DNA of 64,000 nucleotides from NCBI GenBank assembly GCA_963719415.1, contig OY970383.1, positions 1,351,692-1,415,691 on the forward strand, read 5' to 3'. The DNA is from JAPLIS01 sp963719415 (GTDB taxonomy: Bacteria; Babelota; Babeliae; Babelales; Vermiphilaceae). Numbering within the stretch: position 1 is the first letter of the stretch; every line of letters starts with the position of its first letter. Of the stretch, positions 58,535 through 64,000 are shown in pieces. Below the pieces are notes generated by a model, which saw only the letters and a program-made list of their open reading frames with translations, was not told the DNA's origin and searched no databases. The position numbers and the translations under genes were made by a program.

Positions 58535-59053
58535 TTAGCGAGAAGAAGATAAGAGCTTATATGCTCTTTTATAGGGAGCAATAGTATTAACTCTGATCCA
58601 TTTGCTTAATGGCCATTGTTTACCTGATCTTAACGTACACCAATTCCATACGCCACGTTTATCAAGATTTCCTGATAAAGACTCGCGATCAGCCATTTGA
58701 ATAATAGTATTGATGGTTGTATCGTATTTGTTCAATAATTCTTCAGGTGAAAAATGAGAATATTTTTTATAAAAATAGAGAGCAATATTTTTATAGTCCC
58801 ATGTATCAAACCCATCTCCAGGCATTTTGAATTCAATTCCTTGTATCCCCTTTTGGTACCAATAAATGAGCAGTTCCCCCCAGCCGATTTGATAAGCAAG
58901 AATATCAGCAGCGCTTACTTTAACGTCTGACATAACGTAGGATTTTTGGAAGAAATTAGTTGCGTTAATGGCCCTAATCGCTTTTTTTAATCTCGTATAA
59001 GTAGATAAAATCTCGCTTGAGAGTGAATTATTTGTTCTATTTTTATTATTCAT
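58535..59053 (-). CDS. ClbS/DfsB-family four-helix protein
   Basis: This protein of 172 residues matches the ClbS/DfsB (DUF1706, DinB-like fold) pattern: LSSEILSTYTRLKKAI, VSAADILAYQIGWGELLIYW, a phenylalanine-rich middle (DYKNIALYFYKKYSHFSPEE) and WPLSKWIRVNTIAPYKRAYK at the end. ClbS in E. coli protects against colibactin by opening its cyclopropane; most relatives have no known substrate. No leader, so cytoplasmic. It follows ruvB on the same strand after 55 bp. Confidence 0.8.
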   Translation of the reverse strand: MNNKNRTNNSLSSEILSTYTRLKKAIRAINATNFFQKSYVMSDVKVSAADILAYQIGWGELLIYWYQKGIQGIEFKMPGDGFDTWDYKNIALYFYKKYSHFSPEELLNKYDTTINTIIQMADRESLSGNLDKRGVWNWCTLRSGKQWPLSKWIRVNTIAPYKRAYKLLSSSR

Positions 59054-59108
59054 GAATAAGATACTTTAATTAACTATCCCCTGATTATACTTTTAATTTA
59101 AAATGTTA

Positions 59109-60218
59109 CTAAAAAATTTGTTGCTGTCCTAAAATGTGTTGTTTGCCTAATAATTTTTTTATTAATGAGGGCAGTCTTGCAGCGGGTATTTGTCTGCCTC
59201 GCGCCGTTTTTTCTAAATAGCCTTTACGTAATAAAAATGGTTCATATACCGTTTCTATGGTATCAGAATCTTCACCAACAAGAGAGGCTAATGTCTCGAG
59301 TCCTACGGGGCCGCCATTAAAATATTCAATTATTTTTCGTAACAACATGATGTCTAATGGGCTAAGTCCTTCTTTATCGATGCCGATAAAGGTAAGCGCT
59401 TCTTCGACTAGTTTGTCGTCTACTATAAGTATTTCTAGCTGCTTGTTGCTTTTATCCAGCATAGACTTTGTTGTTTTTTGAGATCTATTATTTTTATCTT
59501 TTACTTGTGCGTAATCTCGGATTCTACGAACTATTTTTTTTGCTATACGGGGCGTGCCGCGTGCACAGCCGCCAATCAAAAGGGCTGACTCATGAGAAAA
59601 TGATAGCGATAAGTATTTGGCTGACTGCTCTACTATTGCAGCTAATTCAGCATCTGTATAAAAATCGATTCGTTCAGTGATGCCAAATCGACTTTGTAGT
59701 GGCGCAGAAATTTTACCGCTTTTTGTAGTAGCTCCTATCAGAGTAAAAGGACTCGTTGGTAGACTCACTGATCGAGCGCCAGCTCCTTGGCCGATAATCA
59801 CGTCTATGCGAAAATGTTCCATTGCACTATACAAAACCTCTTCAACATTGGTTGGCATGCGATGAATTTCATCAATAAATAATATATCGCGAGGCTCTAG
59901 GCTTGATATAATTGAAACAAGATCACCAGTCCGTTCTAAGGTTGGGCCGCTGCAGAGTTTAATGGATACACCCATTACGTGAGCCATAATTGTTGCAAGT
60001 GTTGTTTTTCCTAAACCAGGAGGACCAAAAAGAAGGAGGTGATCGAGCGGCTCGTTACGCATTTTTGCAGCTTGGGTATAGATTGATAACTTTTCTTTAA
60101 GAGTGCTTTGACCAAGGTATTCTTCAAAAGATGTAGGGTGAAAATCTAACCCCAGTTCTTCTGATGGATCTGGTGTATTATGTAAGGCTAAAAAATCGTT
60201 TGTTTCTGAATTTTTCAT
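59109..60218 (-). CDS. ruvB: Holliday junction branch migration ATPase RuvB
   Basis: The 369-residue RuvB drives branch migration with RuvA. Walker A GPPGLGKT is at 65-72, Walker B with DEIH at 116-119, sensor GATTKSGKISAPLQSRFG, and the winged-helix end has GPVGLETLASLVGEDSDTIE and RGRQIPAARLP. An insertion of about 20 residues (NRSQKTTKSMLDKSNKQLEI) lies in the lid region after RIRDYAQVK. The gene is 24 bp downstream of rodA/ftsW on the same strand. Confidence 0.96.
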   Translation of the reverse strand: MKNSETNDFLALHNTPDPSEELGLDFHPTSFEEYLGQSTLKEKLSIYTQAAKMRNEPLDHLLLFGPPGLGKTTLATIMAHVMGVSIKLCSGPTLERTGDLVSIISSLEPRDILFIDEIHRMPTNVEEVLYSAMEHFRIDVIIGQGAGARSVSLPTSPFTLIGATTKSGKISAPLQSRFGITERIDFYTDAELAAIVEQSAKYLSLSFSHESALLIGGCARGTPRIAKKIVRRIRDYAQVKDKNNRSQKTTKSMLDKSNKQLEILIVDDKLVEEALTFIGIDKEGLSPLDIMLLRKIIEYFNGGPVGLETLASLVGEDSDTIETVYEPFLLRKGYLEKTARGRQIPAARLPSLIKKLLGKQHILGQQQIF

Positions 60219-60242
60219 AACTTGTCTTATCTATTTTTAGGT

Positions 60243-61337
60243 TTAAGAAGTTTGCTCGTGCATAATAATTGATTGTAGAAAACCAAGACTTGCTAGGTTA
60301 ATCCATAAATTAGAAATTCCATAGCTGATAAGGGGCAATGGTATACCAACTACAGGAAGCATATTCATAGTCATGCCGATATTGATAATAGATGACAAAA
60401 AAATATGGATACATAATCCAGCAGCTAATATTTGAGCATAATAATTTGATATACTTAAAATAGCAATAAAAAGATGTATCAGGAGAAAGCAGTAAAGTAA
60501 AATGACAGAAAGCACTCCAATAAGTCCAAGTTCTTCAGCAATTACTGAAAAAATAAAATCGGTACGACCTTCTGGTAAAAAATGCAACTTATTTTGCGTT
60601 CCCTTAAACAGACCTTTGCCACATAATCCTCCGGAGCCGATTGCAATAATTGACTGTTCAATCTGATATCGTTCTTTATGTGATTGGCCGGCGCCTAAAA
60701 AAACCGTAATTCTTTTTTTTTGGTAATCACGCAACAGAAACCAGAATACAGGAGAAAAAATAAGGCATGAGAAAGTTAAAATAATAAAAAATCGTTTTCC
60801 TATGCCAGCTAGCCATAATAAAACAAGTCCGGAAAAGAGAATAATAAGCGCCGTTCCTAGATCTGGTTGTTTCATGATAAGGGGACAACTAATACCAAGT
60901 ACACCTACAAGAGGCATAAAAAGCTTAGACGAAACAGGATCGTTTTTGTGTAAGTAGAGGTGGTAGGTGAAAAAAGAAGGGAGCAAGAGTTTTGCTAATT
61001 CTGAGGGTTGAATTTTAAAGAAAAATAGATTTATCCATCTCTGTCCTCCCATGCCGACACTTCCCTTTATGAGAGTGAAAAAAAGGAGTGCTATGAGGCC
61101 TAAATAAAGTATATATCCCCAATACATAAAAAGACGGTAATCAAGAAAAGCGCATACAAAATAGATACAAAAACCTATTGCAAGGCCAATGCACTGTTTT
61201 TTAAAAAAAATTGAATATGGTGCTTCTGGTGAATAAGTCGCGCTAAAAATAAATATAAGGCCTATACAGCCAAGTAGAAAGGTGAGTGTATAAGGTATCC
61301 AATCGAAATAGCGAAAAATACGTATATTGAAGTACAT
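60243..61337 (-). CDS. rodA: SEDS-family peptidoglycan polymerase, RodA type
   Basis: 364 residues with about ten membrane segments. SEDS signatures are RWINLFFFKIQPSELAKLLL, MKQPDLGTALIILFSGLVLL, GGLCGKGLFKGTQNKLHFLP, RTDFIFSVIAEELGLIG and a C-terminal MNMLPVVGIPLPLISYGISN. The length and the KGxxQxxLxFLPE-type loop favour RodA over FtsW. It polymerises wall glycan with a class B PBP, which indicates that the organism makes peptidoglycan. Operon with ruvB. Confidence 0.92.
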   Translation of the reverse strand: MYFNIRIFRYFDWIPYTLTFLLGCIGLIFIFSATYSPEAPYSIFFKKQCIGLAIGFCIYFVCAFLDYRLFMYWGYILYLGLIALLFFTLIKGSVGMGGQRWINLFFFKIQPSELAKLLLPSFFTYHLYLHKNDPVSSKLFMPLVGVLGISCPLIMKQPDLGTALIILFSGLVLLWLAGIGKRFFIILTFSCLIFSPVFWFLLRDYQKKRITVFLGAGQSHKERYQIEQSIIAIGSGGLCGKGLFKGTQNKLHFLPEGRTDFIFSVIAEELGLIGVLSVILLYCFLLIHLFIAILSISNYYAQILAAGLCIHIFLSSIINIGMTMNMLPVVGIPLPLISYGISNLWINLASLGFLQSIIMHEQTS

Positions 61338-61439
61338 GATAACCGATTATCCTAACAACTAATTATGCCAGTAACTAACTATTTCTGTAATATAGCTCGG
61401 TACAAGTTTAGTCGTTAATATATATCTATGCAACTATGC

Positions 61440-61620
61440 TTAATTGATTTTTTGTTTTTTATGAATTGGCTCATTTAATTGTTGATTTAATGGTGCTATT
61501 AATTTTTTTTTGCGTACTTTTAGTTCTTTTTCTCTTGGTCTATACGCTATATCTCTATGCCTATTTAAGAGCTGAACGGGACTTATTTCGGAAATGCTTG
61601 TCAGGGGTGAGGATTTTCGT
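61440..61620 (-). pseudogene. Frameshifted C-terminal continuation of the 61601-62026 gene
   Basis: On the minus strand, adding one A to the A5 run at 61620-61624 joins ...QCLFYGK to KRKSSPLTSISEISPVQLLN and on to HKKQKIN, TAA 61440. The extension is of the same basic, polar style as the gene before it. Confidence 0.5.
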
Positions 61621-62026
61621 TTTTCCCGTAAAACAAGCATTGTCCCACAGATTGTTGTTTATACGAAGAAAATAAGTCTGGCTTGGTAATTGTATCCGGT
61701 ACGTCAGGCCCAATAGCTTGGAACGTATTAGCTTTGAATGGTTCTTTTAGAAATATACTCTTTTTTTGTTTGGGATATATAGGTATTTTTTCTGGGATGG
61801 GAACTAGTTTTTTTTGAAACCGATAGGGACCTTTTTGTTCTTTTAATCCAATTAATGCTTGTAATTTTTCTTTTAGAGCTTTGACTTTTTGCTCTTGTTG
61901 CCATTGTTTATATTCTTGTTGTGGTTGATTAGCTATGCTTTCTGGTTGCATATTCATGGCAGAAATAGTATCTATTGCAAAAGAGCATAATAACATAAAG
62001 AGTGAAAAGTTTTTGAAATAGGTCAT
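61601..62026 (-). CDS. Secreted protein, possibly frameshifted at its end
   Basis: The 141-residue protein starts one base after the stop of the upstream gene, so the two form an operon. Leader YFKNFSLFMLLCSFAIDTISA; then a Gln-rich helix (QPQQEYKQWQQEQKVKALKE) and a proline/lysine region (VPIPEKIPIYPKQKKS). It ends at PHP, just after an A5 run; a one-base change there would extend it by about 55 residues (see 61440-61620). No family is recognised. Confidence 0.6.
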   Translation of the reverse strand: MTYFKNFSLFMLLCSFAIDTISAMNMQPESIANQPQQEYKQWQQEQKVKALKEKLQALIGLKEQKGPYRFQKKLVPIPEKIPIYPKQKKSIFLKEPFKANTFQAIGPDVPDTITKPDLFSSYKQQSVGQCLFYGKNENPHP

Positions 62027-62027
62027 G

Positions 62028-62720
62028 TTACGATCTTTTTCGTTTTTTGGTTCGAGAGCTATTTTTTTTAAGGTTATCTGCAGGCGTATCTTTTTGCTCG
62101 ACTCTAAAGCGTTTAGGTGGAAGGCAGGTGCGTGTACGTGTATATTGCACTTGTATATTTTGTCCTGGTAGGCGATTGTGTCTGGTTAAAGATTTTGATA
62201 CGGCACGATGTGAAGAGGTAGCAGATTTTATGTTAAGAAGTGCTGATACTACGTTTTGGGTAGGTTCGTTATTTTCTACGGGTAAAGGTGCAGTAGGAGT
62301 TGCCCAATGAGAAAGAAGAAATGCAGCGGCTTTTATTTGGAGATCAGCTCTTATTTGAGTAGCAAATGTGGAATTTTGGACATGTTTTTCAATTGCACGT
62401 TTTCTTTTTTTAGCTTTTATTGCAAATTTTCTCAATAATTTAGGTTTGTGTTGGCAACGGCTTTGCAGAGCGCTCATATAGGGGTGATTGTTTAAATTGT
62501 CTAAACAAAACCTATCAAAATTGTGGTTAAATAGTTGCATAGGAGATGGTTCTTTTTTTTGATCTATAGGCATAAAAAATCTTGCAACATGCTTTTGAAC
62601 TGGTTTGAGGGGGTGTTGCAAGATTGGTGAAGGTTGTTCGCCAGCTATGCCATACCCAATATGCACTATGGCAATTATTAAAGAAATATAAATAAGAGAG
62701 TAGTGATGTAATAGCTTCAT
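62028..62720 (-). CDS. Secreted basic protein with NLS-like clusters
   Basis: 230 residues with a leader (HYSLIYISLIIAIVHIGYGI|AGE). The mature part has a cluster KAKKRKRAIEKH at about 102-113, a helix with ADLQIKAAAFLLSHWATP, and ends KKNSSRTKKRKRS. The two KKRKR clusters fit the classical nuclear-localisation pattern K-K/R-x-K/R. In a host-associated bacterium this would suit nuclear delivery, but basic clusters also bind nucleic acid or lipids. No family is recognised. Confidence 0.6.
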   Translation of the reverse strand: MKLLHHYSLIYISLIIAIVHIGYGIAGEQPSPILQHPLKPVQKHVARFFMPIDQKKEPSPMQLFNHNFDRFCLDNLNNHPYMSALQSRCQHKPKLLRKFAIKAKKRKRAIEKHVQNSTFATQIRADLQIKAAAFLLSHWATPTAPLPVENNEPTQNVVSALLNIKSATSSHRAVSKSLTRHNRLPGQNIQVQYTRTRTCLPPKRFRVEQKDTPADNLKKNSSRTKKRKRS

Positions 62721-62752
62721 AGAAATCTTTCTGCTTATAGTGTTTATTTTTT

Positions 62753-64000
62753 TTAATCAGGTTTTATTCTTGACAATATGGTTGTGGATTTTGGAGTTGG
62801 CAGTTTTTTTAATCTTGTCTGTTGTTGAACTTTTCTGATTGTTTGTTTATAGCGGTTAGCTGGAACTTTAAATGCGGTTTGCATACGTGGCTCACCGATT
62901 CGTCCCGCTATTTCAGCAGCGGTACCAGCAACTATTATATCTTGTTCTGCTTGTTCTGCTTGTTCTGCTTGTTCTGCTTGTCTAGTTTTTGGCATAAGCA
63001 GGTTTTGGGTATTCTGTAGCAGTCGACGTTTTTTACTTTTTGGTCTGCTCGATTCGGGAGTGATTTCTGGAGCAGGTAAGTGGGAGGATAAATTAACAAG
63101 TGTATGAGCTATGTTCGTGGCTGATCGTGTCGTTAAGCGTTGTTTTTTAGTGCTTCGTTTGCTTGATGGCAGAGAAGGTTCTGTAGCAAGTAAGCGAGAG
63201 GGTAAATCAAGAAGTAAATGTGCTAAGTTTTTTTCAGTAGTTTGGAGATTAGAGACAGATGGTTGTTGCATTGTCCTGCGACGTTTTAGAGTTTTTAATT
63301 CGCTTAATGAAGTAAGAGGTTTTGCGACAGGTGAGCGAAAAGGTACATCAGGAAGCGCATCAGCAGCAGTCGTTTGAAGATTAGGGACAGGTCGCTGTGG
63401 AATTGTTTGTGTGCGATGCAGGAATAATAGAGGTAGAGGTAGTGTGCTAGAGCACGCTGGTGGGCTTGTATAGTACTTTTCTTCAGTTTCAAATCGGTAA
63501 GCTTTTTCTGTAATTGATTTGAAATTGTATTGTAGGGGATTGGAGAAATATTCATTTTTTAGCTGGATGGTAGTTTGATGATTTTGTTCTCCTCGATTAA
63601 GTAGGGAAGCCAAATAGGTGCAAGCTGTATCAGCTTTTTGAGCCCAAATAGTATAAGCATGCTGTGCTCGTTCAATTCGAGCTTTGGCGGCTTGAGCATT
63701 TTGACTAGTCCATGCGGCATCGTGAGCTTGTTTTATTTGACTTTGACAATACTGAACAATCTCAAAAGCTAATTGAGTATGATCAAAAGCTAATCGAATA
63801 TGCTGTTGATCGAGTTTTATTTTTTGTTCTAAGGATAAGGGTCTCGGAGAGTGCGTATAGGTTGAAGATGATTGGGGTTGTAATTGTGGCTGTGTTTGTA
63901 ATTGTGGTTGTGTTTGTAATTGTGGTTGTGTTTGTAATTGTGGTTGTGTTTGTAATTGTGGCTGTGTTTGTAATTGTGGCTGTGTTTGTAATTGTGGCTG
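62753..64000 (-). CDS. Repeat-rich basic protein, start outside window
   Basis: The frame is open to the right edge (415 codons seen), so the N-terminus is missing; the TTG at 63613 is not a needed start. Order: a QLQTQP repeat at the edge, a helical part (KLDQQHIRLAFDHTQLAFEI), then about three loose repeats of 38 residues, each with a LxLPSxLxAxEP-like stretch and a basic block (LKRRRTMQQ, STKKQRLTT, KSKKRRLLQ), a run AEQAEQAEQAEQ, and a basic C-terminus. The blocks are NLS-like. It probably belongs with the two genes after it. No family is recognised. Confidence 0.6.
   Translation of the reverse strand, partial: QPQLQTQPQLQTQPQLQTQPQLQTQPQLQTQPQLQTQPQLQPQSSSTYTHSPRPLSLEQKIKLDQQHIRLAFDHTQLAFEIVQYCQSQIKQAHDAAWTSQNAQAAKARIERAQHAYTIWAQKADTACTYLASLLNRGEQNHQTTIQLKNEYFSNPLQYNFKSITEKAYRFETEEKYYTSPPACSSTLPLPLLFLHRTQTIPQRPVPNLQTTAADALPDVPFRSPVAKPLTSLSELKTLKRRRTMQQPSVSNLQTTEKNLAHLLLDLPSRLLATEPSLPSSKRSTKKQRLTTRSATNIAHTLVNLSSHLPAPEITPESSRPKSKKRRLLQNTQNLLMPKTRQAEQAEQAEQAEQDIIVAGTAAEIAGRIGEPRMQTAFKVPANRYKQTIRKVQQQTRLKKLPTPKSTTILSRIKPD
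63879..64000 (-). repeat. 18-bp in-frame repeat encoding PQLQTQ, runs off the edge
   Basis: TGTAATTGTGGCTGTGTT (or GGTTG) is repeated nearly seven times up to the last base. It encodes P-Q-L-Q-T-Q on the minus strand. Confidence 0.85.

Noticed and set aside
61466..61675. Plus-strand hydrophobic frame
   Set aside because: It is antisense to the likely frameshifted tail of the 61601-62026 gene, whose style continues in that tail.
63111..63377. Plus-strand frame of 88 codons
   Set aside because: It lies opposite the repeat-rich protein that is open to the window edge.

Overview
The window is AT-rich and bacterial, dense in genes for secreted proteins. The core genes present (gyrA, dprA, pheS, galU, yebC, yicC, dnaE, ruvB, a rodA/ftsW gene) sit between long runs of small proteins that have signal peptides and resemble nothing well known. 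Ankyrin repeats, a mitochondrial ATAD3-like AAA ATPase, ubiquitin-binding-like motifs and many lineage-specific secreted coiled-coil proteins suggest an intracellular or host-dependent bacterium. Candidatus Dependentiae (TM6) is my best guess; this is inference from gene style, not from a marker search.

Layout. 1-7.7 kb: the end of an AMMECR1-domain gene, a HigBA-type toxin-antitoxin pair, a membrane-anchored FAD oxidase, an 18 x 18-bp minisatellite, then gyrA and dprA. 7.9-16 kb: a secreted ankyrin protein, a secreted protein with UIM-like and PPxY motifs, a coiled-coil protein with 90-bp internal repeats and, convergent to it, a cysteine-rich beta-barrel-type outer membrane protein. 16.3-33.9 kb: an island of 18 consecutive plus-strand genes for secreted or anchored proteins. 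Eight of them share a nearly constant signal peptide (core GFLNLDAG) with diverging mature parts. Many genes in and near the island carry one promoter architecture: TTGC(A/T)A, then TTTGAAA inside an 18-bp spacer, then TATATT. A recent 1.4-kb tandem duplication lies within the island. 34-45.5 kb: a BrnQ-type carrier, a HEPN/MNT toxin-antitoxin pair, pheS, galU, a PEBP-family protein, small secreted proteins, the ATAD3-like ATPase, yebC and yicC. 45.5-49 kb: small secreted proteins and a decayed paralog. 49-56 kb: dnaE, a duplicated pair of secreted proteins whose second copy has a stop-interrupted tail, a TPR-like protein and tRNA-Phe. 56-64 kb: a degenerate transposase, a secreted protein with methyltransferase-like motifs, a ClbS/DfsB-family protein, ruvB, rodA/ftsW, and three minus-strand secreted proteins with basic, NLS-like clusters; the last runs off the right edge.

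Two dispersed non-coding repeat families, called A and B here, occupy intergenic spaces. Element A (277-363 bp) has terminal inverted repeats built on AACGTGAGCTC and carries GC-rich tandem cores. Element B (51-234 bp) begins TATAGCTGAGCGCG and ends near TTTGCTCTATA. Element A cores occur inside B copies, one A copy abuts a B copy, and two B copies tightly bracket one small gene. They look like MITE-type elements without a transposase in the window.

All calls come from reading the sequence. No database search was possible, so family names rest on recognised motifs.
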